Positions 54,814 to 63,448 of a stretch of 64,000 nucleotides of DNA are shown piece after piece. The position numbers and the translations under genes are program-made. The stretch's first letter is position 1. Every line of letters begins with the position of its first letter. The stretch is from contig JAGOBA010000002.1 in the NCBI GenBank assembly GCA_017983635.1, positions 124,001-188,000 on the forward strand, in the 5' to 3' direction. The notes beneath the pieces were generated by a model. It saw nothing but the letters and a program-made list of their open reading frames with translations. It searched no databases and was not told the origin of the DNA. Source of the stretch: Alphaproteobacteria bacterium (lineage in GTDB: Bacteria; Pseudomonadota; Alphaproteobacteria; Micropepsales; Micropepsaceae).

Positions 54814-55986
54814 CTAAGTCACCCCCTTCAAAACCTCCGCCGTATGCTCCCCTACCGTCGGCGGATCCCGCCGGATCGCGCACGGGCTTTTCGCAAACTT
54901 GAGCCCAGGCCGCATCGCCCGGTACTTGCCCTCGGACGCAATCTCGCGCTCTTCGAAGAACCCGACCGCCTTGAAATGCGGATCGTCGAACAGTGTCGTC
55001 ATCTGATTCGCCCGCATCGCCGGAATGTGATGCTCCGCACAGAGCGCCATCCATTCTGCAGTGGTGCGCGTCGCAGCCGCCTCGCGCATCATGTCGTAAT
55101 AGACGTTGACCCGCGCCTTGCCGTCCGCAGCGCCAACAAACCGCTCGCTCTCATAGGCGCCCGGAATCCCGCCCAGCTCTAAGAACTTGACCGATCCCTC
55201 GCGGCTCGCCGGCAGCACGACGAGATAGCCGTCCTTGGTTTTGTAGGGCTTGCGATGCGGCGTGATCGTCGTCGGATGACCGAACTTGCCGGGCAGATCG
55301 ACATAAGTCTGCCCCCACAGGTGCTCGGCCTGGATGAATCCCGTGAAGGTCTCAAGCATCGGCACTTCGACGAACTGTCCCTCACCCGTGCGCGCGCGAT
55401 GCTGTAGCGCCGCCAGCGTCGCGATCACCGCAAAGAGCCCGCACGTCTTGTCCGCGATGATCGACGGAAACGGACGCAACTCGTCATCCCCGTCGTAGAG
55501 CGGCAGCAAATCGCAAGCCCCCGACGCCGCCTGAATCAAGTCGTCGAATGCCTGCCGCCCGTTGTAGGGCCCGCCGGAACCATACCCAACCGCTTCCACA
55601 TAGATGATATCGGCCTTCAGGCTTGCGACCTCGGCGTAGCCGAACCCAAGCCGCTTCATCGCCTCCGGACGCATATTGTGAATGAACACATCGCCCGTCG
55701 TGATCAGCTTGCGCAGCGCGTCCCTTCCCTCATCGCTCTTCAAATCGAGCGCGACCGAGCGCTTGTTCCGGTTGAGCGCCACGAACAGTGGCCCCATATT
55801 CGTCGACTTCGGCGCCTTACCCTGATTGCGCTGCCGATCGCCACCCGACGGGTCCTCGACCTTGATCACGTCGGCACCCAGATCGCCCAATGTCTGGGTT
55901 GCATAGGGCCCAAGCACGAACTGCGTGAGATCGATCACCCGGACCCCATGCAGTGGGCCCGGCTTGGCTTCAGTTTTGCTGGTCAT
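54814..55986 (-). CDS. CaiB/BaiF-family CoA transferase
   Basis: 390-aa class III CoA transferase moving CoA between carboxylic acids. GVRVIDLTQFVLGPYATQTLGDLGADVIKVE at the start, GGDRQRN, RNKRSVALDLKSDEGRDAL, and the catalytic-Asp segment YGSGGPYNGRQAFDDLIQAASG. The catalytic aspartate is likely in FDDLIQA. ATG 55984-55986 opens the sequence; one 21 nt upstream is possible. Substrate unknown (formyl-, succinyl- or an acyl donor). It lies upstream of acs on the same strand. Confidence 0.9.
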   Translation of the reverse strand: MTSKTEAKPGPLHGVRVIDLTQFVLGPYATQTLGDLGADVIKVEDPSGGDRQRNQGKAPKSTNMGPLFVALNRNKRSVALDLKSDEGRDALRKLITTGDVFIHNMRPEAMKRLGFGYAEVASLKADIIYVEAVGYGSGGPYNGRQAFDDLIQAASGACDLLPLYDGDDELRPFPSIIADKTCGLFAVIATLAALQHRARTGEGQFVEVPMLETFTGFIQAEHLWGQTYVDLPGKFGHPTTITPHRKPYKTKDGYLVVLPASREGSVKFLELGGIPGAYESERFVGAADGKARVNVYYDMMREAAATRTTAEWMALCAEHHIPAMRANQMTTLFDDPHFKAVGFFEEREIASEGKYRAMRPGLKFAKSPCAIRRDPPTVGEHTAEVLKGVT

Positions 55987-56065
55987 ACGAACGCTCTTTG
56001 CTTCCAATGATGTGACGCGCTAACCCTAGCCACGGGCATGCGCGAAACGCCAGAGGCACGAAAAA

Positions 56066-56815
56066 ATGCAGCTACACCAATCGTCTTGGCCGGAAATCGA
56101 GACCTATCTGAAGAGTTCGACCGGCCTGATCGTGCCCATCGGTTCCACCGAACAGCACGGGCCGAACGGCCTGCTCGGCACCGACGCGATCTGCCCCGAA
56201 GTCATCGCAAAGGCGGCCGGCGACGAAAGCGGCATTCTGATCGGCCCAACGTTCAACGTCGGCTCGGCCCAGCACCACCTGGGCTTCCCCGGCACAATCA
56301 CGCTGCGCCCCTCGACGATGATTGCTGCAATGTACGACTGGACGTCCTCACTCACCCGCCACGGCTTCGATCGCATCTATTGGTTCAACGGTCACGGCGG
56401 GAATATCGCGCCCGTCAATTCGGCGTTCAGCGAGATCTACTCCGAATTCTCCTTCGGCCGCGCCGGCTCGAACCGCAGACCTATCCGCCTCCTCCTACGC
56501 AACTGGTGGGAACTGTCCGGTGTCGGCGACCTCTGCCGCGAACTCTTCCCTGTCGGTGAGGGAAGCCACGCCACCGCATCGGAAGTCTCCGTCACCTATT
56601 TCGCCTACCCCGACGCGCAAAAGAAGGTCGAGATGCACCCAAAGATCGCGCCCAACGGCTCGATCCGCGACGCCGATGACTACAGACGCCAGTTCCCCGA
56701 CGGCCGCATCGGCTCCGACCCCAGCCAAGCCACGCCCGAGAAAGGCAAACGCCTCGTCGAAGCCGCAACGAGAGCGCTGATCCGTGATTTCCGCTCGTTC
56801 ATGGACGCGAGTTAG
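56066..56815 (+). CDS. Creatininase-family amidohydrolase
   Basis: 249-aa member of the creatininase/FAPy-deformylase/MftE family. Metal ligands appear in VPIGSTEQHGPNGLLGTDA (E, H and D) and in the IYWFNGHGGNIAPVN motif. GEGSHATASEVSVTYFAYPDA carries a second metal-binding His. It probably hydrolyses a cyclic amide or peptide. No creatine or mycofactocin gene is near. Divergent from the CoA transferase, and followed by a long inverted-repeat element. Confidence 0.88.
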   Translation: MQLHQSSWPEIETYLKSSTGLIVPIGSTEQHGPNGLLGTDAICPEVIAKAAGDESGILIGPTFNVGSAQHHLGFPGTITLRPSTMIAAMYDWTSSLTRHGFDRIYWFNGHGGNIAPVNSAFSEIYSEFSFGRAGSNRRPIRLLLRNWWELSGVGDLCRELFPVGEGSHATASEVSVTYFAYPDAQKKVEMHPKIAPNGSIRDADDYRRQFPDGRIGSDPSQATPEKGKRLVEAATRALIRDFRSFMDAS

Positions 56816-56830
56816 AGCAGAAAGAAAGAC

Positions 56831-57042
56831 TTCAACACGAAGAACACGAAGGGCGCACGAAGCGCCACCAAGACGCTCCGCCCGTTCAGAGTCCTGCTGT
56901 CTAACCACAGAGAATCTTTCGGGCGCGAAGCGCCCAATCTTCTCATCCAGGAGACGCCGCGCCCGTGGTTAGACAGCAAGCCTCGACACAACCGCAGCAT
57001 CTTGGTGGCGCTTCGTGCGCCCTTCGTGTTCTTCGTGTTGAA
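56831..57042. repeat. Long imperfect palindromic element (MITE-like)
   Basis: Outer arms of 47 nt (56831-56877 and 56996-57042) match with one mismatch; they contain CACGAAG-type repeats (ACACGAAGAACACGAAGGGC). A second pair, TGCTGTCTAACCAC (56895-56908) and GTGGTTAGACAGCA (56965-56978), sits inside, and a small hairpin GGGCGC-GAA-GCGCCC (56921-56935) at the middle. No transposase is encoded. It fills the gap between creatininase and the Rieske ferredoxin. Confidence 0.8.
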
Positions 57043-57064
57043 AATCTTTCGGCGCCGCCACGCG

Positions 57065-57397
57065 CTAAGCCCCCCGAAGATCAACCACAACCACCCCATC
57101 CTCGACCGCGCACGCAATCGCCCGCAAAGACTTCCCCACGCATGGCCCGCTCACGCAATGCCCGTCCTCAACCCGAAACCGCGCCCCATGCGTCGAGCAC
57201 AGCAACAACCCGCTCTGATCCAAGAAGCGATCCGGAAACGTCTCCAGCGGCGTCCCCTGATGCGGGCAGGAATTCAAATACGTCCGCAACACACCGCTGC
57301 GCCGAACGACGACAATATCGACCCGCGCCTCTCCGACAATGAACCCGCGCGCGCAGCCCTCGCCAATCTCATCCGCCCGGCAAACGACAACGCTCAT
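57065..57397 (-). CDS. Rieske [2Fe-2S] ferredoxin-type protein
   Basis: 110-aa electron carrier. The cluster ligands are C44/H46 (CPHQGTPLE) and C67/H70 (CSTHGARF). Length and layout fit bacterial Rieske ferredoxins or the NirD-like group. It overlaps the next gene by 4 nt and could feed an oxygenase, but the one in this window lies 17 kb away. Confidence 0.87.
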   Translation of the reverse strand: MSVVVCRADEIGEGCARGFIVGEARVDIVVVRRSGVLRTYLNSCPHQGTPLETFPDRFLDQSGLLLCSTHGARFRVEDGHCVSGPCVGKSLRAIACAVEDGVVVVDLRGA

Positions 57398-57651
57398 GCC
57401 AGCGCGCGCTTTGCCAGCGCCAACACCAACGCCCGCTCCTTCGCCGTGCGCACCCGAAACCGCTCGTAGTCCCCGCTGAGCACTGTCTTCAAATCCGCAA
57501 ACGGCCCTGCCGGATCCTCGTGAAAATGCAGGAACGCTTTCGATCCAACATAGAACGTCCCGCGCTTCTTCTCCCTCAATCGCGGCAACTTTCGCAACGC
57601 CCCCAGCAACGGCTCCAACTCATCCAGCGCCGCCTCACCCGCGTGTTTCAT
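57394..57651 (-). CDS. Small conserved hypothetical protein
   Basis: 85-aa protein: LDELEPLLGALRKLPRLREK, RGTFYVGSKAFLHFHEDPAGPFADLK and a charged end (RVRTAKERALVLALAKRALA). No domain name recalled, but it resembles short proteins found next to EVE/YciI genes in several alphaproteobacteria. Its ATG is adjacent to the EVE stop (one shared base), within the gpsA, YciI, EVE, Rieske chain. Function unknown. Confidence 0.7.
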   Translation of the reverse strand: MKHAGEAALDELEPLLGALRKLPRLREKKRGTFYVGSKAFLHFHEDPAGPFADLKTVLSGDYERFRVRTAKERALVLALAKRALA

Positions 57652-58070
57652 CAGCCCTTAAACCCGCCCATCTTGCGCACGAGCTTCCATTCGGCATCCG
57701 TCACCGGCTGCACCGAGAGCCGCGAGTACTTCACGAGCGCCATAGCAGCCAGCTTCGGCTCCGCCTTCACTTGCGCCAACGTCACCGGCACCGGAAACGG
57801 CTCGACGGCAATCACATCGACCATCGACCAAAAATCCTCTTCGGCCGTGTGATCCTTGTAGGCCTCCTTGATCACCTTCACGACGCCGACGACCGCTTTC
57901 TCTTTGCCCGTATGATAGAAGAGCGCCAGGTCGCCTTTCTTCATCGATCGCAAATTGTCCCGGGCCGTGAAGTTGCGAACGCCGCTCCACGGCTCGCCCT
58001 TCGCACCGCGCTTGACCTGATGCTCCCAACCAAACGTCTCAGGTTCGGTCTTCAACAACCAGTAAGCCAT
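57651..58070 (-). CDS. EVE domain-containing protein
   Basis: 139-aa EVE-domain protein (PUA-like fold that can bind modified bases). WLLKTEPETFGWEHQVKRG, WSGVRNFTARDNLRSMKKGDLALFYHTGKEKAVVGV and LVKYSRLSVQPVTDAEWKLV match the family throughout. Its known role is binding of methylated cytosine or RNA; here it is a housekeeping-type neighbour of YciI and gpsA. Confidence 0.93.
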   Translation of the reverse strand: MAYWLLKTEPETFGWEHQVKRGAKGEPWSGVRNFTARDNLRSMKKGDLALFYHTGKEKAVVGVVKVIKEAYKDHTAEEDFWSMVDVIAVEPFPVPVTLAQVKAEPKLAAMALVKYSRLSVQPVTDAEWKLVRKMGGFKG

Positions 58071-58074
58071 CCTC

Positions 58075-58365
58075 TCACCCCTTCGGCGCCCCGATCGTCC
58101 AGCGCCACGGTTTGATCTCTACGCTCTGAAACAACCCGGCAAGCGCATAAGGATCCTTCGCGGAAAAGTCGCGCGCGGCGGCCAGATCGTCCGCCTCGAT
58201 CACAATCAAACTTCCGGCCATTGTCGCACCGTCGTCCGACATGAAGGGCCCCGCGATCTTGACCTGCGCTAGATGCTGCTCGATGTAAGCCAAGTGTCGT
58301 GATCGCGCCTCCATCCGCACGGCGAGCGCATTCGGTTTGTCGGTACAAATCAACGCGTATAGCAT
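58075..58365 (-). CDS. YciI family protein
   Basis: 96-aa YciI-like protein: YALICTDKPNALAVRMEARSRHL, GPFMSDDGATMAGSLIVIEADDLAAARDFSAKDPYA and LFQSVEIKPWRWTIG. The His-Asp pair of the family is retained at H24 and D62 or thereabouts. Enzymatic role not settled. One nt from the gpsA stop and 4 nt from the EVE gene. Confidence 0.92.
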   Translation of the reverse strand: MLYALICTDKPNALAVRMEARSRHLAYIEQHLAQVKIAGPFMSDDGATMAGSLIVIEADDLAAARDFSAKDPYALAGLFQSVEIKPWRWTIGAPKG

Positions 58366-58366
58366 C

Positions 58367-59374
58367 TCAGTGTTCGCTCCTCAGCGGCCGCGACAGCAGC
58401 GCGTCGATCGCCTGATCGACCCCCGTTCGGCCCGCAACAATGTCGGCGACCGCTTCCGCGATCGGCATCTCGACCCTAACCGCCCGCGCCCGCATCACCA
58501 ACGCCTCGGCGGTCGCCGCGCCCTCGGCGAGCGGCCCGCCATCGGAAACCCGTCCGCCCTCCGCCAAGCGTACGCCCAACGAGAAGTTCCGCGACTGCCG
58601 GCTCGACGCCGTCAGCATGAGATCGCCGAGCCCACTCAACCCGCCCATCGTTTCAATCCGCCCGCCTAGCGCCATGCCGAACCGCGTCATCTCCGCAAAC
58701 CCGCGCGTGGTGAGCGCCGCCCGCGCACTCTCGCCAAACCCGCGCCCCTCAACGATGCCGCAAGCGATCGCAAGCACGTTCTTCACCGCCCCGCCGATCG
58801 CAACCCCAACGACATCGCTGGAGACATAAGGTCGAAACGCGGTGGTCCCGATCGCCCGCGCAAGCTGCTCCGCGACCGCTTGATCGCCGAACGCCAAGGT
58901 CACGGCACACGGCAGACCGCGCGCAACCTCACCTGCGAAACTCGGACCCGAAAGCATCCCGAACGACAAGCCCGGCGCAGCCTCCCGTGCGACCTCATTC
59001 ATGAGCTTGCCCGAGCCCCGCTCGATCCCCTTGGCGCAGATGAGCACCGGCACCTCGGAACGGACATGCGAGGAAAGCGTCGCCGCGATAGATCGTAGGT
59101 GCTGCGCCGGACAAACCAGCAGAAGCGCATCCGCGCCGGAAAGCCGCTCAAATTCGCCTGTCGGATGAATTTCGGCGGCGAGGTTAACGCCTGGAAGAAA
59201 CGCTTGGTTCTCCCGTTCACCCCGGATCTGAGAGACAACCTCAGCCTCGCGAGCCCAGAGGATGACCGACCGCCCAGCGACCGCTATCGCCTGAGAAAGC
59301 GCCGTTCCCCAGGCTCCAGCCCCGACCACTCCGATATGGCTTATCCCCGGCTCGCCCGCTCTCGACACGATCAC
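58367..59374 (-). CDS. gpsA: NAD(P)H-dependent glycerol-3-phosphate dehydrogenase
   Basis: Makes sn-glycerol-3-phosphate for phospholipids from dihydroxyacetone phosphate. Rossmann motif GVVGAGAWGTALSQAIA (residues 15-31), FAGEVARGLPCAVTLA, the catalytic-Lys region GGAVKNVLAIACGI and NARAALTTRGFAEM-like segment. GRIETMGGLSGLGDLMLTASS is diagnostic. It starts at GTG (59374). In related genomes gpsA follows tsaD directly; here about 3 kb of other genes lie between them. Confidence 0.96.
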   Translation of the reverse strand: MIVSRAGEPGISHIGVVGAGAWGTALSQAIAVAGRSVILWAREAEVVSQIRGERENQAFLPGVNLAAEIHPTGEFERLSGADALLLVCPAQHLRSIAATLSSHVRSEVPVLICAKGIERGSGKLMNEVAREAAPGLSFGMLSGPSFAGEVARGLPCAVTLAFGDQAVAEQLARAIGTTAFRPYVSSDVVGVAIGGAVKNVLAIACGIVEGRGFGESARAALTTRGFAEMTRFGMALGGRIETMGGLSGLGDLMLTASSRQSRNFSLGVRLAEGGRVSDGGPLAEGAATAEALVMRARAVRVEMPIAEAVADIVAGRTGVDQAIDALLSRPLRSEH

Positions 59375-59396
59375 ACCTGCGATTCGCGTGAATGTT

Positions 59397-59425
59397 TTGT
59401 TGAATATTTACTCGGTTCGTATACA
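59397..59425 (+). promoter_or_regulatory. Weak candidate promoter for the TetR gene
   Basis: TTGTTG (59397-59402), 17-nt spacer, TATACA (59420-59425), ending 11 nt before the ATG. The message would have a very short leader. Autoregulation by TetR is typical but no clear palindrome was identified. Confidence 0.35.
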
Positions 59426-59436
59426 TTCCCGCACAA

Positions 59437-60090
59437 ATGTTGTGCAAAGACACAGTCCGAGGAAACATCCTAGAAGCGGCAAAAAAGCGTTTCGTTCACT
59501 ACGGTTACGCCAAAACGACGATGGCCGAGATCGCTGCGGACTGTAGCATGTCCCCTGGCAATCTCTACCGGTACTTCCCCGGGAAGCTGGACATCGCCGA
59601 GGCAATCAGCACCGAAGCGGGCGAAGAGGCGATTTCCAAGCTTCGGGAAGTGCTCCGCCGCCCCAACCGTTCCGCCAAGGAACGGCTCCGCGACTTCTGT
59701 TTTGCCGACATGCGGCTCACCTATGAGCAGCTGGAATACGACAAGCAGGTCTACGAGATGGCGCGGGTTATCTCCTCGGAGCGCCCACAATTCGCCAACC
59801 GAATCCTAGCTTTGCACCGTGCCCTCCTTTCCGAGATTCTCGCCGCTGGGAATGCCTCCGGCGAATTCGACATCGAGGACGTGGTCTTTACGGCCGAGAT
59901 GCTCCAGTCGGCGACCATGAAATTCCGCTACCCGCAGCTCCATTCCAAGCTCCCCTACGAGAAACTGGAGAGAGAGCTTGAAGGGGTCGTTCACCTATTA
60001 CTGAACGGCCTGGACGATGGCGGCGCAGGCCGGGAGCGCCCCCGCAAGGCGGCAGAAGCGCAGAAATCCGACACTTTAGTTACCATCTGA
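59437..60090 (+). CDS. TetR family transcriptional regulator
   Basis: 217 aa. HTH at about residues 10-55: NILEAAKKRFVHYGYAKTTMAEIAADCSMSPGNLYRYFPGKLDIAEAI. The C-terminal ligand domain (about 60-200) has FADMRLTYEQLEYDKQVYEMARVI. Family member with TetR_C_7-like features, effector unknown. It precedes a 35-aa membrane peptide on the same strand, 156 nt away, and is divergent from gpsA. Confidence 0.9.
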   Translation: MLCKDTVRGNILEAAKKRFVHYGYAKTTMAEIAADCSMSPGNLYRYFPGKLDIAEAISTEAGEEAISKLREVLRRPNRSAKERLRDFCFADMRLTYEQLEYDKQVYEMARVISSERPQFANRILALHRALLSEILAAGNASGEFDIEDVVFTAEMLQSATMKFRYPQLHSKLPYEKLERELEGVVHLLLNGLDDGGAGRERPRKAAEAQKSDTLVTI

Positions 60091-60165
60091 AGCTCGCCAA
60101 CGGTTAACAAACTGCGGCAGGACGTCGCACTTTGGCTGATGAGTGAACAAAAACGATTTCATTCA

Positions 60166-60194
60166 TTGATTTTCGATCAGGGGTCGTCTACATA
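60166..60194 (+). promoter_or_regulatory. Candidate sigma-70 promoter of small membrane peptide
   Basis: TTGATT (60166-60171), 17-nt spacer, TACATA (60189-60194). Start codon of the 35-aa gene is 53 nt downstream, with AAAGGAGAG in between. Confidence 0.4.
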
Positions 60195-60246
60195 GAGATC
60201 ACCGCGGGACAAGAACCCCGCAAACGATTTCAAAGGAGAGACTTCG

Positions 60247-60354
60247 ATGACAAACCGCAACGACCTGGTGACCCGGATTTCGACGACTGTGGCCGGCTTC
60301 GTGCTCGGCGCTTATGGCCTCGCGTTCCTGGTCAACACGATGAACTGGCTCTAA
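60247..60354 (+). CDS. 35-aa small membrane protein
   Basis: MTNRNDLVTRISTTVAGFVLG is followed by AYGLAFLVNTMNWL: a short basic N-terminus and one hydrophobic helix (about residues 13-33). A strong AAAGGAGAG lies 6 nt before the ATG, and a terminator follows, so this looks like a true, independently transcribed gene. No homologue is recalled. Too short to be found by usual ORF limits. Confidence 0.65.
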   Translation: MTNRNDLVTRISTTVAGFVLGAYGLAFLVNTMNWL

Positions 60355-60381
60355 TCCTCCCGTGACCAGTTCAAAGCCCAA

Positions 60382-60411
60382 ACGGGCGGTCCGGTAACCC
60401 CGGCCGCCCGT
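60382..60411 (+). terminator. Intrinsic terminator after the small peptide gene
   Basis: Stem ACGGGCGG (60382-60389) with CCGCCCGT (60404-60411), nested CCGG/CCGG, then CCGCTTTTCC. The T-run is short (four). The rest of the gap to 60644 holds no gene I can support. Confidence 0.65.
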
Positions 60412-60644
60412 CCGCTTTTCCGGGCCAGAAACTCCGACTCGCACAGCGTCAAATCGGCCAAATTCAGACATTTTCAGCGAGCGCGTCACACCGTGCACCC
60501 GCGGCCTCACCAAAAGCGGCCTCGCGCATCGCCCAAGCCCACCCAAGCCACCATCGCCTCATTGTCAGTCACAGCCGCACTGGCGGAACCGTGGGCCGAA
60601 AACCTTCATCTCCAGCCGCCCGTTGCAGCGTGCCGGCCGGAGGC

Positions 60645-61232
60645 TCACTTCTTGCGGGCGAGTTCATACCGCAGCATCTCCACCCATCGGCCTTCGCGCC
60701 GCGCCCGCACGGCGATAAGGAACTGATCCGGCACAGGAAACGACAGCGTCATCTGGACATACTCCAGATCGCCCCGCAGGTTGGGGCCGGGCGTATTTGT
60801 GCGCACATCGTCGAGTACGATTTGGTCGCCGACGCGCTCACCCTCGAAGATGTCCATCAGACCGACGATCCCATCCATCATGGCCAAGCGATAAACACGA
60901 CGGAATTTGTCGTAAGAGATGACAAACGTATTGCGCCAACTCTGCGTGTCCGTGAAGGGAATGACCTGCTCGGAGTCGATGAACATCCCCTCGTATCTTG
61001 CCGTGAATGTCATGTCGAAACCCGGACCCTGCTCCCAGATTCCGCGCTTAGGACGGTAGAAGCGTTGAGTCACCAGCCACGCTCCGACGAGGGTCTGGAA
61101 CGGCTCCATCTCGGGCGCCCGGCCCGCAAAACGCATCACGCCCGGTTCGGGTTTCGGCGGCGGGTTCTCGGCGAACGCCGGCATTGCAGCGACGAGAAAA
61201 CTAAGCACTGTGAAACGGCCGAGGACTTTCAT
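60645..61232 (-). CDS. Exported DUF1579-like protein
   Basis: 195-aa protein with a signal peptide (about residues 1-21, VLGRFTVLSFLVAAMPAFA). The mature part resembles the DUF1579-type lipocalin-like fold: FQTLVGAWLVTQRFYRPKRG, FTARYEGMFIDSEQV, NTFVISYDKFRRVYRLAMMD, and GDLEYVQMTLSFPVPDQFLI. GGGAG is nine nt before the ATG at 61230-61232; a longer frame from 61286 would hide the signal peptide. Function unknown. The gene lies between two regulators in the tsaD-gpsA insertion. Confidence 0.75.
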   Translation of the reverse strand: MKVLGRFTVLSFLVAAMPAFAENPPPKPEPGVMRFAGRAPEMEPFQTLVGAWLVTQRFYRPKRGIWEQGPGFDMTFTARYEGMFIDSEQVIPFTDTQSWRNTFVISYDKFRRVYRLAMMDGIVGLMDIFEGERVGDQIVLDDVRTNTPGPNLRGDLEYVQMTLSFPVPDQFLIAVRARREGRWVEMLRYELARKK

Positions 61233-61312
61233 AGAGTCGGGCTCCCTTGGAACGAACCGAGGGGAGCCTGCCCAAACCTGCGCCAACGAAAAACAGCCGT
61301 GGGATGAACGGT

Positions 61313-62167
61313 TCAGATCGCGGGACGAACGGTTTCTTTGAGCGCCGAGAGTACGTCCGACCGGTACGAACGCCCCACACCAAATGTGCGCCCGTCGCGT
61401 AGCGTTAGCGTCACTTGGTTCGGCCGCGGCCGCTCAACGGCAGCAACGGCCGAAAGGCGAACGATGACCCCGCGATGCACCCGCATGAAATCCGGCGGAC
61501 CCAAGAGTGCTTCCATCTGTGCGAGCGTCGCACGGTGGAGATACGAACGCTCGCCGCAGTGCAGTTCGACATAGTTCTCCGCTGCGGTGACCGCAACCAC
61601 GGTCTCGATCGGAACGAAGGCATCCCCCTTGCCGTTACGTATCAGGATTCGTGCATCTTGCGAGCCTTCGGTACGCTTAGGCGCGTCTCCACGGTCATGC
61701 GCTGCCCTCAAATACGGAACCGGCACCACCGAGAGCGCGATCGCAAAGAAGAACCCTAAGTCGACAAGAGCGGTAGGCCACCGCGAAATGACATGGGTCA
61801 GCACGGTGTGCTCCCAGGCCGCCTCTGTGCGCGCCAAGGCAACCGTGAGTATCAGCACCGAGATCGCGGCGACCGCGGCGATGCCCCATTGCGCAATCGT
61901 CTTTGCGACGGCGGCGATCGGGCGGCGTTCGTGCGCCCACCGCTCGGCGCGGCCGAACAGCCAGCAGCCGACCACCAGCGCAATGCAAGCGTCAGCCGCC
62001 AAGAACAACGCAATCTCGCCCGGCGACGCGCCGTAGCCGGTCGCAAGCCGCAAAGCCACATAGAGCCCCGCCATCGCCGAGACGAAGATGGCCCAAAGCC
62101 CTCCCATCCCGGCGGCATACACCCAGTGCGGCCGCAACCAAATCGGCCCAAAATCCGGTGCGCTCAT
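61313..62167 (-). CDS. Membrane-anchored LytTR-type transcriptional regulator
   Basis: 284-aa protein with about four transmembrane helices (residues 15-155: VYAAGMGGLWAIFVSAMAGLYV, IALFLAADACIALVVGCWLFG, WGIAAVAAISVLILTVAL, LVDLGFFFAIALSVVPVPY) and a C-terminal LytTR DNA-binding domain (about 185-280): VPIETVVAVTAAENYVELHCGERSYLHRATLAQMEALLGP, FMRVHRGVIVRLSAVAAVERPRPNQVTLTLRDGRTFGVGRSY. It lacks a receiver domain, so membrane sensing may control it. Upstream of the DUF1579-like gene on the same strand with 80 nt between. Confidence 0.87.
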   Translation of the reverse strand: MSAPDFGPIWLRPHWVYAAGMGGLWAIFVSAMAGLYVALRLATGYGASPGEIALFLAADACIALVVGCWLFGRAERWAHERRPIAAVAKTIAQWGIAAVAAISVLILTVALARTEAAWEHTVLTHVISRWPTALVDLGFFFAIALSVVPVPYLRAAHDRGDAPKRTEGSQDARILIRNGKGDAFVPIETVVAVTAAENYVELHCGERSYLHRATLAQMEALLGPPDFMRVHRGVIVRLSAVAAVERPRPNQVTLTLRDGRTFGVGRSYRSDVLSALKETVRPAI

Positions 62168-62297
62168 TCAGTCACCCCTTGTGTGGCCACAACTTCACCC
62201 CAAGGTGAGGGGCAAGCACAAGATGGTCACCTCACTAAGGAACGAACTCGTGATCGGGTACGTGCGCGCAACCTGAAACGGCGGTTGCTGGAAATCC

Positions 62298-63359
62298 CTA
62301 AGACTTCGCACCCGCGATACCTGCGCGTGACGCATCCAGCGGCCACCGCGCGCGCGCGCCGAAGTCGAGGCCGCTGGTCAGTCCAAGTGCGAGCCGTTCC
62401 AGCCCCGCCCATGCCACCATCGCGCCGTTGTCGGTGCAAAGGCCGACCGGCGGCACGACGAGATCGAAGCCTTCGGCGCGCGCCACATCCGAGAGTCCGG
62501 CGCTCAAACTCTTATTCGCGGCCACGCCCCCCGCGATGACAATGCGCGCGATTCCGCGCGCTCGAACGGCATGCATTGCTTTGCGCGTACGCTTGACCAA
62601 CACCTCGACGGCGGCCGCTTGAAAGCTCGCCGCGACGTCGCGCACGGCGGCGTCCGTCATATCGCCGTCATCGACCACACGCCGCACCGCCGATTTCAAA
62701 CCGGAAAAGGAAAAATCAAAGCCATCTTCGTCGACCAAGGGTCGCGGGAATCGATAACGCTTCTCATTTCCGCCGCGCGCGGCTTGCTCGATCGCGGGAC
62801 CGCCCGGAAAGCCGAGGCCCAACAGCTTTGCTGACTTGTCGAACGCCTCGCCGGCCGCGTCGTCGATCGTCGTGCCGAGCCGCGTGAACTGCCCCACGCC
62901 CTCGCACACCAAGAGCTGGCAATGTCCCCCGGACACAAGCAGCAGCAAGAACGGATATGCAACGCCGTTCGTCAGCCGCGCCGTCAGCGCATGAGCTTCG
63001 AGGTGATTGAGCGCGATCAGCGGCTTGCCTGTGCCGAGCGCAAGCGCCTTCGCGGTGGTGAGCCCGACGGCCACGCCGCCGATTAGCCCAGGGCCTGCTG
63101 TCGCCGCGATGCCATCGATCTCGTTCAGCGTGAGTCCTGCCTCAACGAGCGCGCACTCGATCACGCGGTCAAGCACCTCCACATGCGCCCGTGCCGCGAT
63201 TTCGGGGACGACGCCACCATAAGGTCTGTGTTCGGCGATCTGCGCCGCGACGACGTTCGACAGGATTTGCCCTGGTCCCGGCGGCGCTCCGCGCACGACC
63301 GCCGCCGCCGTTTCGTCGCACGACGTTTCAATGCCCAGAATTGTCAGCGTTTGAGGCAC
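62298..63359 (-). CDS. tsaD: tRNA N6-adenosine threonylcarbamoyltransferase TsaD
   Basis: Catalyses the final step of t6A37 formation with TsaB and Tsa[17 protein letters not shown] starts the ASKHA fold. The metal-binding pair is in [12 protein letters not shown] (HxxxH) and D near the C-terminus in [41 protein letters not shown] and [14 protein letters not shown] are also diagnostic. 353 aa, normal length. Divergent from hemC with 89 nt between. TsaB, its partner, is encoded 53 kb to the left. Confidence 0.97.
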   Translation of the reverse strand: MPQTLTILGIETSCDETAAAVVRGAPPGPGQILSNVVAAQIAEHRPYGGVVPEIAARAHVEVLDRVIECALVEAGLTLNEIDGIAATAGPGLIGGVAVGLTTAKALALGTGKPLIALNHLEAHALTARLTNGVAYPFLLLLVSGGHCQLLVCEGVGQFTRLGTTIDDAAGEAFDKSAKLLGLGFPGGPAIEQAARGGNEKRYRFPRPLVDEDGFDFSFSGLKSAVRRVVDDGDMTDAAVRDVAASFQAAAVEVLVKRTRKAMHAVRARGIARIVIAGGVAANKSLSAGLSDVARAEGFDLVVPPVGLCTDNGAMVAWAGLERLALGLTSGLDFGARARWPLDASRAGIAGAKS

Positions 63360-63448
63360 ATTTCACCATTGCGAGAAGGTGGCGTCGCGCGACGAACATC
63401 GCTAGCTTTCCGCGCACGCGCCATCCCCTAACACCAGGTCCCTCTCGC

